64,000 bases of DNA, from contig CM049985.1 in assembly GCA_016630955.3 (NCBI GenBank), positions 2,728,001 to 2,792,000 of the forward strand, in the 5' to 3' direction. Below the pieces are notes generated by a model. It made no database searches. It saw only the letters and a program-made list of their open reading frames with translations, and was not told the DNA's origin. Of the stretch, positions 29,964 to 41,492 are shown in pieces. How positions within the stretch are numbered: position 1 is the stretch's first letter; the number at the start of each line of letters is the position of its first letter. Origin of the DNA: Didymella arachidicola (taxonomy: Eukaryota; Ascomycota; Dothideomycetes; Pleosporales; Didymellaceae). The position numbers and the translations under genes are program-made.

Positions 29964-31987
29964 TCAAAGAGTACCTTGCTCATACTTCAAGACTGCCTCT
30001 CTATCAACGATAGGTCCAGTGTAGCTCTTCCTTGCATAAAGAACGTAGTAGACGACGGAGAATGTCGCAACACCGCCAGTAACAACGACTGCCCAGTTCA
30101 TCATCTCGGCTGAAGGGTTAATCTGGGTTGGCCAAAAGCTGAAGAAGATGATGAGTAGCAAGTAGCAAATAGCTACCGCGTTGTTCGCAAGACCAAGCCT
30201 ACCTTTCAGGCGCCAGGGCCCCCAGGTAAGGCTGCGATCATAGCATTCGGGATGGTAGGGCGACGAGTTGAAGACGTTGAGTTCGTCGTTTTGGTTATCG
30301 AGATCGCCGCGGATACGTCGCCAGAAGAGTAAACCGATGGCGAGCAGATAGGAGAGGTAAAATCCCTCGAGAACCAGCGAGATTGTGCCGTTAAAAGCAG
30401 CGCTGTTGCCGATGTTGATAAGAGAGAGAAGGGCGGCAAAGACAGTGACAACGCAGATGGCAACTACAGGGATAGTACTGCGCCCGTCGATCTTCAGAGA
30501 TTAGCGCTGCTCCGATGTGTGTATACAATATTCACTTACAATACTCAGAGCCTTGGAGAAGGGAAGGCCCTTGTCACGCGCAAAGGACCAAGTCATGCGA
30601 GATGCTGCAGCTAGACAACCCATCGCACTGCAGAATTCCAGAGCGATGATGATGCTAACCATGATGGTGGTACCAACTTTCGAGCCGACCGATTGCTGGA
30701 AGATCCGGATGAACGGCGACAGAGGTGAGTCCAGATCTAGGAGTAAATCCTCCAGACCAGTAGCACTGAAGAGTACAGCGATGAGTAACCCAATAGCAAG
30801 AGTTCCATTGATGCCCAAACTCATGAGCATTGAGCGCGGAACATCAGTACTGGCGTTCTTGACCTCCTCTGACATCTGCAAAAGTCAGTCGTATTCTAAG
30901 GTTGAACGTGACATAACCTACGTGCACCACGGAATCCGTTCCGACAAAGGCTAATGCGTTTCCTTGCAGTCCTACGAAAAATGCCAATGCCTGCGTTGGC
31001 CATTTCCCTTTATTGTTGAAAGTGGTGAAGACAGCTTCAGCAGTGTTGTGGTATGGCGACAGATACACCAAAGGTACTAAGATGCCGAAGAAGCCCAGAA
31101 TATGCATGACCAGGACGACGACTTCGATCGTTGGCAGCGCGCCACTTATGAATACGTTGATGAAGACACATAGCATCAACACTGCCCATAACAGCAATGT
31201 TGCATGCCAGTTCTCTCGCACGTAGGTGTCAGGGTTGTTGAGAGTCGCCAGCTGCAGGACCAAGTCTGAGACGAAGAAGCACACTGAGGTCAAAGCTGCG
31301 ATCCAGCCGATGACCGTGAGCCAACCTAAGGTCGTTAGTGCAAGATTTCAAGCATTTGGAAGATCTGGAGGCCAGGTTACCTGTAATGTAGCTGAAGAAC
31401 CGCTTGTTTGACCGTGGAGCAAGCAAGGACACCCAGTGGTATTGACCTCCTGCCTAACATATGTCAGTAATCCTAGATGACTGAATAGACATGGAGAGTC
31501 TTACTGTTGGTACAGCACTTGCAAGCTCACCAATACAGATAAAGACTGAAAAGTTACCGAGCCAGATGAGTATAAACCCGTAGATGAGGCCTGCAGGTCC
31601 GCCACTGTTGAAATCAGCAAGCTGCTGGGTAAAATCGGCAGGTTGAAGTCACTTTTGGAACCCAGTCAAGAAGATACTGCGTGTATGTCAGAGAAGTCGA
31701 GCCAGGTTAGGCGTCTGACTTACACAAGGAGGCTTTCCCATGTGCACATCAACCCACAGGAAAGACCCGTCATGGAAACCAGGCCAAAGCGACGCTATAG
31801 TCATCAGTCTCGAATAATTCTGGAACACGGGATGAAATACTTTCAGGACCTGCTCCTTGCCCACTCTCGCCAGCTCATATCGATCACGGTCGAAGTCTGC
31901 ACCCTTTACCTCTGAGATTGAATCCTTGTCCCGACGATTCCGTAGGCCATCATTGTTGAAAGCTGCAAGTTCGACATGCTTCTCCAT
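29964..31987 (-). CDS. APC-family amino-acid/choline-type permease
   Basis: Eight exons: 31987-31841, 31794-31724, 31676-31653 (24 nt), 31604-31505, 31453-31381, 31325-30922, 30875-30540 and 30491-29964. All seven introns are 46-55 nt with GT...AG ends and frames that close exactly to 560 residues. Proton-coupled plasma-membrane transporter of the fungal HNM1/UGA4 group. Family blocks appear only when the exons are joined: RRFGLVSMTGLSCGLMCTWE, FQNGGPAGLIYGFILIW, GELASAVPTAGGQYHWVS, LAPRSNKRFFSYITGWLTVIGW, SEEVKNASTDVPRSM, and ASRMTWSFARDKGLPFSKAL. About twelve hydrophobic segments are present. The substrate could be choline, GABA or a polyamine; sequence alone does not decide. An N-terminal cytosolic lead of about 50 residues is charged and has possible regulatory lysines. 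Confidence 0.92.
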
Positions 31988-33772
31988 TCTAGAATTTCTT
32001 TGAATTACAAAACCGCAGTGTTTGGGAGACTCAGGGCCAGGTGAACGGTAAGTCAATGAAGTTAATGTTCAGGGCCGAAAGAGGGCGGGTCAGAAGTATG
32101 GGAAAGTAAAGACGGCACTGGAAAGGAGATCGTGATACGGAACACATGCAATGCAAATCAATCTTGATATTTATCCCCTTTGGAAGTAACGTGAGCCATG
32201 TGCTCCGGCAAAAACGGTAGAAGATGAGGACTAGGCGGTATGGCTCGGCACTGCACTGAAGCGTTGAGCAGGCAAGCCGCTAAGACAATACTCTGTGCAG
32301 CTGAAGCGTCTGTAGGCTCGCTGCAGTGACGGCGGCATCTCGACATATCGCACTGCATTGGTAGCTTGAAAAGCAGCTCGAAGATGAGCATTGATTCGTT
32401 TCTTGCGTCGCACAGCTGAGCTTGGGTGAGCTGCGCAAAGCGGTGGCATGCATCGGAGCGTTACCCCTTGCTCCCATGTCTTCCCAGGTGGCAGCCATGG
32501 ATGATATTACTGCCTCATTACGTTCCGATCTCTTTCTCAGATCCACTTTCTATGCATGGGGGGCTGTTTGCGCGCTCGTCTGAGCTGCAAGATCTCCCAA
32601 TTTGAACAGCGGGCTTTCTCACTCAAACTTATCAGGTATGAAGGCGCGATTGGCTTTTCTCCAGTTACAGCAGAATGACGGGACGGGCTTGCTCAGGTTG
32701 TCAAGAGTAAGATCCGTGTTGCACGAATCTCAGCTAAAGAGTAGCATCGTTGAACGGGCGGCATGCTGATAGAGATGAAGACATGGGTCAAGTGGCAACA
32801 GAAACGGCTGCCAGTCCGTTTTGATTGCATCAGTGGGCTCCCCGCAGAGAGATTGTGGGACGAACCAGGGCGATATCCTGGACTTGAGGTGGTTGGGAAA
32901 GAGAATGAAGGGATGGTGCAACCATGTGGAACGCAATTACTGTGCTAGCCGCTCTGGGCCACGTGGGCTTTCTGCATCAGTCGATCCTTTTCAGCTTCAC
33001 CGACATGTCCAACGGCTTACAATGCCATTCTCTGGTAAAGTTGGGTTCGTACCTCGATCACTGAAGATCAGATCGAATGCTTAGCGTGTGGAGGCACGGC
33101 TGAAGGCAGGCAAAGAACATACGGTCGCTGACCGGTTCTCGGCTCGGTTCTGCTCGCATTTCTCCGTCCGCTTGGCCACCTGCACATTGCAGCGTCATTT
33201 GCGAACACTACAGCATTCAGCTACCTGCGAAAACATTCATCGCGTGTGCAGCAAAGTCTGAAGGTATGTCCTCCCGCATGCTTGCGTCTGGAAGCGTGCA
33301 GCCAATGGCTTGTTGGTACTCAATTCTATGTGTCACTTCCTAGACCCCTACTTATACACTGCACGAGGTACAACACCTAGACAGTGCACAAGGTATTGGA
33401 TAGGAGCAAGCGCTTTCTTCATACGTGCAGCGGACCCGTGTTGATCGACGACCGTGTACCTGTCACTGCCATGACCAAGATGCAATGCAAATAATATCGT
33501 ATCTTGTACTGCCAAGTCCTAGAACTACCTCAGCGTCCGCGGCCGTCTGCTCGATGTCAATTCAACGCTCAAGACTGGCATGGTCAAGCTGCAGTAATGC
33601 GATTGACACGAAAGGCCGCTACACCACGTTGTATTGACATCACAGCGCCGACTGTTCACATTCTGCGAGCTTGTTAAGCAAGCCCATGTTTTGAGAAAGC
33701 ACGCGGAAATGACACAATAGAGGACAGTCTCGGGCGAGAAAATAATGCATTGCTGGAAGTCAAGGATCTGGC
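31988..33772. other. Gene-poor region (1.8 kb)
   Basis: Only short frames without family features. Includes the promoter of the permease gene and the 3' region of the Rhodopsin-domain gene. I see no repeat or RNA gene. Confidence 0.55.
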
Positions 33773-35270
33773 TCATCGCAGTACTTTGATCTCGTCCTCC
33801 GAAGCCTCCCGGCTCTGCTGTTGTGCTTCTTCCCATTCCGCGCTGACGACTGTGGTCTTCAAGATCTTGGAATTGCTGCCTATACTGTCGGTTTCCCATT
33901 TCTTATCTTTCTCAGACTTATTTCTCGTGGCTGTGATCTCAACATCTATTCGTCCGTCTAGTCGGCGCGGACCACCTGGCACCCCAGAAGCCGAATTCGA
34001 ATGTGTAGTTCTATCCTGCGAGAGCATGGGCAAGAAGCGTTTCATGCCGCCTTCGTGGCGACTCTTTCCACTCTGTGGTCTGCTTCGCGGACTGGTACTG
34101 TCTATCTTTGAGTCCGTACTGCTGAGCTGGTATGACCCTCCCTTCCTGCGCGAATAGCCTACTTCAGATGGTGTGCCACGGCGGCGTATTTCGTCAGAGC
34201 CATAGAGACCCGATGGTATCGACTCGAGGAGTGGGCGGAGATAGGGGACGCACGAAGTAAGGATCGTAATGCACTCAATGATCTGGGTGACAAGTGTCCA
34301 CTTCCACAGATCTCGAGTTGGGTTTGCGGAGGAGAAACCGTCAATGTAAGCCATCTGGATGGCGGTCGCAACAATATCTCTGGCTTCTGTTAGATCTTGT
34401 TCGCTAGGAAGCAGGGATGGACGACTTGCAATGATCGTGCACCAAAGAACGTGAGTATAGTGACCTTCTTCGCCATGCTCATTTGGAGAGTAACAATGAC
34501 GTGGACAGGGAACAGAATCAGGGCCAGATCGGTCAGCATGTTGATGATGCTCATACCTTGCCAGAAGGCTATCTGCGTTGCGATCAGCCGTGCGCCGAAA
34601 GACAAACGTCGAACTTACCAAATCGATGCATTGGCTCTCGCGATCGCTTGTACGCCACGGATATATACTGCCACATTGGAAGGATGTCGCAAGAATTGAA
34701 ACGATACCCCATAGCGCAATGAAGCCGGTGAGCCCAAGCCCTAGGTGTCGATGTCTGTTTGATGCAGTAATATTCATAAGCAATGATATGATCGATAGTT
34801 TCGCAAGGGCTAAAGTCGCAATATACAGTATTTTGTTTGCATACTCAGCCTGCGCAATGGGAGATTAGTATCTACGATTGACAGAGCGGCAATGCAAATG
34901 CACTCGGCAACTTACCTTCAGGTAGACTTCTACCTCCTTATCAATTAACGTTGAATACTCTCGACCCAAGCCATTTGTGACTTGTACACTGACAGAAGCT
35001 CCCGATCCAATGCTGGTGATCTGCGCGCCGATCGTCAGTCCGGATGCGTGGCAGCGTAGTGGGTCTACTTACCAAGGCAAGAAGGACAAAAGCATCATCA
35101 ACATCGACTCGTCGCTTCAAAGCGCGCTTTGTGATGAGCCTAGTCACAACTGCTAATGCAGAGGTGATAAGTAGAATCCAAGTGACAACATTCAAGAAGG
35201 GTCCCAAGTCATCCTTAGACCCCGGCTGCCGCGGAATGGGATGATGGGAAGAAACAAAAATGGCCGTCAT
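33773..35270 (-). CDS. Fungal Rhodopsin-domain integral membrane protein (first of two)
   Basis: Five exons: 35270-35073, 35020-34916, 34849-34619, 34572-34443 and 34386-33773; introns 46-66 nt; 425 residues. The N-terminal 270 residues form a seven-helix unit of the fungal Rhodopsin-domain family: FLNVVTWILLITSALAVVTRL, RRVDVDDAFVLLAL, NKILYIATLALAKLSIISLL, GFIALWGIVSILATSF, the CIDL-IAFWQGMSIINMLTDLALILFPVHVI junction, FEARDIVATAIQMAY and the final WKWTLVTQIIECITILTSCVPYLRPLL. For intron 4 the donor G-GTGCAC was used because it gives FFEARDIVATA, which fits the family; a weaker donor 12 bases on would give another join. The last 150 residues are a hydrophilic Ser/Arg-rich tail. The family is named after PTH11-like/opsin-like topology; most members have no known ligand. 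Confidence 0.88.
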
Positions 35271-36277
35271 TGCATCGTTTGCCGAGCTTTCGTTTACGGG
35301 CAGTACAAATGCCGTAGAATAGGTGAACGGGCCAAAACGTAAGAACCGAAGCGACTAGTGCAGAGAACGTTGTTGATGGAGGCGTTCACGGCCAACTTTA
35401 GGCGCATCGCTTGAAAATTGTAAGGTTTTCGCCAGGCAACACTGCCAGAGAAACAAATAACAGTATCCTTATCCGCCCTGGTTTGACGGACAAGTCAAAT
35501 ACGCGCTTCGTACCATCACAAACTGTGTGGAGGGGTAGACGAGCTCGGGTTCGGGGGAGGCCGTTGTACGTGGTTGCGCAGTGAACGATGCAAGGTCTAC
35601 CGACCGGAGTCGATCAACGGTGATGCTTCCACATGTGGTACTGTCTGTACCACTGCTATGGCCTCGAATGTGGGCCTAAATCTGTGTGCTTGCAATGTGA
35701 GTACGACGAATAACGGCTATAGCAGTGTAGCCGAACGACAGCTTCGCTTCAACAGCATCCCATAGATTGTCTCAGCTGAGATTGATCGTCATTGCACCAT
35801 CATTAGCAGAATTCTGGTCTGGCTTAGGGTCCGCAAGGGCTGGTGGAACCTTGTACAACATCACTTTCGGCACGGTAGTACAACACCTGTCGAGTAAGAT
35901 TGGCAGACGCGGGCATCCAGCCGCCGTGAAACATCTGCCAACGCACGTATGGAGGTACTGCCTGATCAAGAAGCGAGACGAAATTCAGTGGTTGCAGCAC
36001 AGAGCCATGAGAGCATGTTCGATCAGACCAAGCTATCAAGCACAAAACACCGAAGGGGCGATATTTGCCAAATCAATGATGATATTTTCCGACCAAGTCA
36101 ACGTCTCAATGCTAGCTTATTTTCGTAAGATCAACATGTCGTTGGAATTGATTCATTGGTCTAAGGTAAACAAAAAAACCGCCCTGGACCTGTGGGGGGT
36201 TCAAGCCAACACTGCGTGGTGCACTGGAGATCGTCAGGATAGACCAATGATTGACGAGGGCTATTTGATCATACAGC
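35271..36277. other. Intergenic region (1 kb)
   Basis: A 177-codon plus-strand frame (35767-36300) and shorter minus-strand frames lack any family signature or splice logic. No gene is called. Confidence 0.5.
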
Positions 36278-36499
36278 TTAACAGTCGACCCTCTGCATGA
36301 GTTCCGCCTCGTGCGTTATGTCAGGAACGGCTCTTGTGTTGATTCTTTGAGGGTCACTAATGGGAAGCTTGGGGTCCAGCGGCCACTTAGGTTTCCAATC
36401 TGGCTTTCCTGGCTTCCAGCCATTGCATTCGGGTATGGGGGCAGCCAGAACGCTGCTGACCACAGCCAGCAAGGGCAAGAAAATCAAGGTAGATCGCAT
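36278..36499 (-). CDS. Very small secreted peptide, Trp/Lys/Pro-rich
   Basis: A 73-residue frame with a strong signal peptide (MRSTLIFLPLLAVVSSVLAA, cleavage likely before PIPEC). The mature part has about 52 residues and carries a repetitive W-K-P-x-K-P pattern (GWKPGKPDWKPKWPLDPKLP), one Cys near each end and a dibasic-free tail. No intron is needed. It lies on the same strand as, and 670 bp downstream of, the UstYa-like gene. UstYa enzymes often act on secreted ribosomal peptides, but known precursors have several KR-bounded core repeats, which this one lacks. It could equally be an effector or an unexpressed frame. Confidence 0.5.
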   Translation of the reverse strand: MRSTLIFLPLLAVVSSVLAAPIPECNGWKPGKPDWKPKWPLDPKLPISDPQRINTRAVPDITHEAELMQRVDC

Positions 36500-37171
36500 G
36501 GTGACTGAGCTTGTCTGTTACTGGCAAAGCGTCAGTTACACACATCCCTTGAGAGGCTTCTCTGCGGCATACCTTCCCCAAAGATGCAGATGAAGGATTG
36601 ATGAACGAACAGTCTCAATTAATGCTTCTTTTGAGTCGCTCGCAAGGCCCTCATATACCTCTGGGATGAGGCTGAGCAGCAGATCTATTGTCGCATTAAG
36701 ATGTCGTAACCCACCATGAGACTCAAACTTCCGAAGTTCAGCTGATGTGCGTTCTCGCTGCATCCAACATTGGGGGCGTAATAAGCGGCTCTCAGCCTTA
36801 CCTTCAACACCTGACCAGTGTGCAAGCAAGGGCGAGTGACCTCGCCGCGCGGCAGAAGCCTTACCATGGAGCAAACAATCTATTTCCTGGCACCTGGGCA
36901 GCTGCAAGAGTCCAGCATTGCGTCCGATTGGCGAGGCTTTCGGGAATGAGCCTTCCGAACGTGCTGATTTGACGTCTGATCGCCGACAATGTGTATGTCG
37001 TGTTCCTCCAACATGCTATGTTTGGCTGGAAAGTCGATAATCGATCAATTGCGGGCCGAAGATGAGCGCTGAGACGTAATTATCGTCATCAGGTTGGGAA
37101 ATAGTTCAGTAAATTGGATCTGGGCATGAGATACAAGATACAAATGTGTCAATCGAACGAGTTGAGAACTT
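36500..37171. other. Intergenic region with an unassigned minus-strand frame
   Basis: A 123-codon frame (36907-36536) ends in a helical stretch (HLNATIDLLLSLIPEVYEG, then SDSKEALIETVRSSILHLHLWG) that looks protein-like, but its start and splice sites cannot be settled and no family is recognised. It may be a gene fragment. Otherwise this is promoter of the secreted peptide and 3' region of the UstYa gene. Confidence 0.35.
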
Positions 37172-38095
37172 CTAGAACACCTCAACTTCATCGTCATCAT
37201 CCTTGACTTCATACGGATCTTTGTGGCCGTGGTAGTCAAAGTAGGCTTGTTGAACGGACTGATAGGGCGACCCAGGGGGACAGAAGGCGAATTGTTCCAG
37301 GGTATTGGTGGCCTCACGATAATCGTCCAGCTTAAAACAAGCATTACGGTCCAGTTGTGTGGCCCACTCGGTCATCTTGCCCCAGTCACGACACTTCCGA
37401 GTCTGACCGGCGCCAATGTGCTCAGCCAGAGCCGGCATCGGAGTATCATCTGCTGCGCACATTACTGTTGAAATGGTCAGCCTGGCTCGAGCATAGTACA
37501 AGGTAGATTTACTGTCTTGACGTAAGCCATTGAGGCAATGATTGATGTGGCGAAAGTTGAAGGTCTGGTTGCCGCCGTAGTGCTTTACCGTGATGGCTTT
37601 ACGGATATACTTCACACAGTGGAGGTCATGAATGCCTTTCAGATAGTAGATACTGCGCTCAGTATCCCAGGGGAAGCGACCAGATGCCGGCAGTCCCACT
37701 TTGCGAACAAAATCGTCATGAAGAGCGACTGCCATAGGATTGGTGTCGATGGCATCCCATGCTGCATCCATGTGCTGAGCGGTACTGTTCGGATTCCAGA
37801 AAGCCGAAATAGGCTCATAGGTGACGGATTCGTCGAAAGAGAGTCCACTGTAGCGAGTCTTGCCGGCGCTGTGGGTTTCGATTCGAAGTTTTGCGTTGTC
37901 CATGACCAACAGTACGTTCGCTGACAGTGAAAGTAGCAGCAGCGACATGAACGCAACAAAGCTGCACGTATTTGTTGGGATGATCTCCGTGGAGTCATTG
38001 TTCCAAGCGATGCCGTCCTTCTCTTCCTCAAGTTGTCTTGCAATCTCCTCGTCATCGTCTGCGCTCACGGGCATATACTGAGGTGGTCGTTCCAT
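37172..38095 (-). CDS. UstYa-like (DUF3328) oxidase
   Basis: Two exons, 38095-37513 and 37464-37172, over a 48-nt intron; splicing gives 291 residues and restores the family block LRQD-IMCAADDTP. A single membrane segment lies near the N-terminus (CSFVAFMSLLLLSLSANVLLV, about 44-64) after a charged cytosolic lead. The lumenal domain has both family motifs HxxHC: HDLHC (in YYLKGIHDLHCVKYIRKAI) and HINHC (in FRHINHCLNGLRQ), the presumed copper-binding residues. UstYa-family proteins catalyse oxidative cyclisation, hydroxylation or halogenation in ustiloxin-, cyclochlorotine- and phomopsin-type pathways. Cys occurs also in ACFKLDDYRE and FCPPGSPY near the C-terminus. The intron is a multiple of three and free of stops, so an unspliced message would still be translated. 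No second UstY gene is adjacent. Confidence 0.9.
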   Translation of the reverse strand: MERPPQYMPVSADDDEEIARQLEEEKDGIAWNNDSTEIIPTNTCSFVAFMSLLLLSLSANVLLVMDNAKLRIETHSAGKTRYSGLSFDESVTYEPISAFWNPNSTAQHMDAAWDAIDTNPMAVALHDDFVRKVGLPASGRFPWDTERSIYYLKGIHDLHCVKYIRKAITVKHYGGNQTFNFRHINHCLNGLRQDSKSTLYYARARLTISTVMCAADDTPMPALAEHIGAGQTRKCRDWGKMTEWATQLDRNACFKLDDYREATNTLEQFAFCPPGSPYQSVQQAYFDYHGHKDPYEVKDDDDEVEVF

Positions 38096-38643
38096 GACTT
38101 CAGTGATATTGTTCTAGCGGACTTGGGAAGGCAGGAACAGCCGCGGCAGAAGAGGGTCGCATTTCCGGTGCAACCGTATCACGTTTCGCTGCTGCCAATG
38201 TGGCTCAGTACGTGCTTTACGCCCAGCCATGTTTGCGCGCCGAAGCTCGGTCCAGTGATGGAGGGAACGCGTTCTAACCGCACTGCTCTGCATTGTTGCC
38301 GCGCGGGCGGGTGCCTTAGCCCCGGAAGAAGCAAGGAAGGTTACAGGTTTGCCAACACGACATTGGTGATACGTGTGCAACCAAAATGCTGGAAAATGAG
38401 GGGTTTGTCAGGTGTTTGCTGGTGAGTGAGTGCGCCTTTGCCAAATGCTGGTTTGTAGCGCCGAGGCGCACTAGGGTCGCGGCCCTAACCACAATAGCTC
38501 CTTCCTGATTGGGGAGGTTGACCAAACACGGCAACTTACTCACGTCCAATCCTAATGCTTTTGTGTATCTCCGACTCCGCTGTAGTCTTCACAAGACGGC
38601 AGGTCAGTAACTCGACAACCTACTTCAGGACGCCAATGTCGCC
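38096..38643. other. Divergent promoter region
   Basis: Between the starts of the UstYa-like gene and the GNAT gene, which could therefore share regulation. No motif is called. Confidence 0.55.
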
Positions 38644-39569
38644 ATGGTTGGCCTCGAAGAACAGTTTGCGACAGACATGAACGATCGTTACTTCGTCCGG
38701 GAGGTTGAAACAAAGCAAGAGTTAGACGAGGTACTCGACGTGATCTGGGCAGCGAACTATACACCATACGAACCATTCATTCAGCTGTTTTTTCCGGTCC
38801 TTGGCTTCACACCCGCGCATCGCAAGGCTGCAATTGTCGAATCGAAAGAAAGATTCTGGAGTCAGCACACGGTCAACCCGTCGAGCCACTGGCTTTACGC
38901 TTTTGACACCGTCACCGGAAAGACAGTAGGCTGCGCACAATGGGTGGTGTCAACAACAAACCCCTTCGTCAAGGGTGTTCCTAGATTGGATGCACCATGG
39001 TGGCCGGAGGGTGAATGTCGGAAATTCTGCGAGTCGATCTTGAATCAAGCTTACAAGCCGCGCGCCAACTGGATGACGCGTCCTCATTGTGGTGAGTGCA
39101 GATCATCGAATGAAAATTGATCTTACATGATCTACAGAGGACCCTCTCTTGATTAACATTAGCACTCCGAAACCGCAAGGAAAACCGGATAGATGCTAAC
39201 GTAGTGGCAGCACTAAATTGGATGGCGGTCCATCCCGCACATCGTCTGTGCGGTGTCGGCTCGCGATTAATGAAAGCGGGTATAAACAAAGCTGACAATC
39301 TGGATCTTGAATGTTGGCTAGAGGGATCGGATATGGGCAAGCCGTTGTACGAGAAGTTCGGGTTCCAGTCTCTTCTCAAAGTGGCTTTCGACACCGAGAG
39401 AACTGGCGCCACTGATGAATGGCGAAGGTGTGCACACGAGATGACGCCAGCGGCTGTTTTTGCGATGTGGAGACCAAAGCAAGGCTTGTGGAGGCTTGAG
39501 GACGGACAGGATGTGGGGCTACCATGGTCGCTGGGGTCCCTGCCAGTGTTGGACGGTACCTCACACTGA
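38644..39569 (+). CDS. GNAT-family acetyltransferase
   Basis: Two exons, 38644-39091 and 39211-39569, joined over a 119-nt intron with GTGAGT donor, ATGCTAACG branch site and GTGGCAG acceptor, giving 268 residues. The join creates the core WMTRPHC-ALNWMAVHPAHRLCGVGSRLMKAGI, in which beta4 is followed by the acetyl-CoA loop (H-R-L-C-G-V-G-S, close to the R/QxxGxG/A motif). The closing helix-strand GKPLYEKFGFQSLLKVAFD is also typical. The N-terminal part (about 1-130) resembles fungal small-molecule N-acetyltransferases with a YTPYEPFIQLFFP block. The substrate is unknown. This intron is longer than all but one of the others in the window; a CTACAG within it gives a frame with an early stop and was rejected. 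Confidence 0.82.
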
Positions 39570-39662
39570 CGCGATGAAGGGATCAGTGTATGGCCATCGT
39601 CGATTTTTGGTACTGAGCAGGCAGCATCGTAGACATCTAGGAAGCTATGCAGTCGTGAGTCC

Positions 39663-40484
39663 TTAAGAAGCGTGCGTCAGGAGCTCTTCGGTGTGAAAGC
39701 TCTCGTCCCACATCTTGTAATCTGCGAAAAACTTCTTATGGATTCTCCTCGCGTACTCGATGATGTTAGGAAATTTCGTCTTGAGGAGGTTCCTACTCCA
39801 GGGCGCAGAGTCACTAACGAGGTTGGCGACAACAAAACCAAAGACCGTGGTGTCAGCTTCAGATGGCTCGTCTCTTCCCAAGATCCAGAAGCACTCCTTC
39901 TTCTCCTGTTTCTTCCCCATGCTAGCTGTGACCAAGCCATTGACAGCTTCCCAGATCTCCTCAGTGAACGTTGAAATTTCTGCATCGCTAAAGCGGCCAG
40001 TTCCTTGTTCGTGGAGCCGTTGCATAATGCCTCGGTACGCCAGGTTTCCTGCAATGAATCTTGCTGGGTACGGTAGCTTGCACATGGCGTGGTCTCGCAT
40101 AACGTAGTAGTTCTTGACCCAACGTTCGTATGTGTCGTAAAAAGCGAGCTTGTCTTCCATCAATGCTCGAATTGCGAGATCATGCCCCTTCTCCACAGAA
40201 CTTAACTCTGCGTTCAAATCGCGCAGCAGGCCCTTGGTGACAAAATCCTTCGCGATCAGAGTGGAGTCCGAAAGCCATACTGGGGGCTGGCCTGGCAGAG
40301 TTACCTCCACGTATGGTATCTTTCCCTTGGGTCCGGACGGGGCAAAGCCAATCTCGCAGATGTACTTGAGACCCGACAAACGACAACGAAGCTCGAGTTT
40401 CGAGACGAAAGGGCTCCAAGTATACTGGCTAGGTAGGTCGGCTCCCCGGTAGATCGCCAGTCGTTGCTCAGCCTTAAGATCCAT
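39663..40484 (-). CDS. GST/metaxin-fold protein (Fax-like)
   Basis: Single exon, 273 residues from the ATG at 40484 (MDLKAEQRLAIYRG); the frame is open further upstream but has no other ATG. The N-terminal thioredoxin-like part (about 8-80) contains LPSQYTWSPFVSKLELRCRLSGL, where glutathione transferases have their active Ser/Tyr/Cys, then GPKGKIPYVEV and LSDSTLIAKDF, equivalent to the cis-Pro and SNAIxxY-type region. The helical C-terminal domain ends with LGRDEPSEADTTVFGFVVANL, a GST-C block also seen in metaxin/failed-axon-connections proteins. Probably a glutathione- or detoxification-related protein rather than a mitochondrial import metaxin, since no membrane anchor is present. Convergent with the GNAT gene, 93 bp apart. 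Confidence 0.85.
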   Translation of the reverse strand: MDLKAEQRLAIYRGADLPSQYTWSPFVSKLELRCRLSGLKYICEIGFAPSGPKGKIPYVEVTLPGQPPVWLSDSTLIAKDFVTKGLLRDLNAELSSVEKGHDLAIRALMEDKLAFYDTYERWVKNYYVMRDHAMCKLPYPARFIAGNLAYRGIMQRLHEQGTGRFSDAEISTFTEEIWEAVNGLVTASMGKKQEKKECFWILGRDEPSEADTTVFGFVVANLVSDSAPWSRNLLKTKFPNIIEYARRIHKKFFADYKMWDESFHTEELLTHAS

Positions 40485-40544
40485 TACAAGAGTTGAAATC
40501 TTGGGTGCTTGAAGATGAGAAGCGAGAGTAGAACGGAGATACAA

Positions 40545-41492
40545 GCAACTGTAGATACGGCGAGGTTGTTTTCAAGCTGTCGACACTAATTGCCTAGAGA
40601 CCTGAACTACGTAGATTTTACGGAATGAAAAACACACAGCAGCTACCTGCGCTGCACTCGCTCAGACCGATGTATAAGTACTCTGACTTCTGCAGCTTGA
40701 GAAGCCACCCTGAGATCATTGGATCCAATAGGTTATTCTTGGTGATAATGGAGGAGGGGCGCCGCCCATTCTGACTACCGATTACTTTCTTAGCCGTAAG
40801 GATCTCAAAAGCTTACCTCTTCAGGGCTGGGTAGGCGAGAAGGATACGAGTCTTGACGGGTAAGGCGCACCGGTGTCTCGCATACCACACGGTTGAAAAG
40901 CGCTCAAGCGATCGATGGATTCAGGCTGGAGGATCGAGCTACGCACGGCATTGTTGTTCCCATCAGACTACATGGCTGCTCCCCTCCGTCGAAAACTTGC
41001 GACGTCAACACTGAGCCGTGCAGCCGATAAGGCTCACCTAGAGGCCGAAGGTAGTGGGTATGTCTAAGATGGTCTCACTTTGCGGGGCGATGCAGCATAA
41101 GCTGTGCAAGTGAGGAATGTGCACATGATCAGGCGAGCTGAAGCAGGTTGTCTGCATTGAGTGGGCGAGCTGCGAGTCAGCGTGCATGTCGGCCCCACTT
41201 TCGGAAGATTCCAGACACGTGACACCGCGTGGGAATCTTGCAAGATTGACACGCACCTATTCTTTCGAACATGCGGATTGAGCCATGCAATCCGGTAATA
41301 TGTTTGACGAAAGCTTTGAAGCGCATGAGTAGATGCAACACTTGGTGTTGGCTGCATATTCCGAATGCTCTTGTGAATTACGTCATTGACTTCCACATAC
41401 GCGAAGGTTCCCGCTCAGCTCTGAGCAATTTCTTTGATCACCGCCACCAAACTCTCAAGACGCGCCAATTTCGATAATAGCATGCATGAAAG
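40545..41492. other. Intergenic region (0.9 kb)
   Basis: Divergent region between the GST/metaxin-like gene and HRQ1; no gene or repeat recognised. Confidence 0.6.

Noticed and set aside
35767..36300. 177-codon plus-strand frame
   Set aside because: No domain or targeting signal and no coding-like composition; overlaps the end of the secreted-peptide frame on the other strand.
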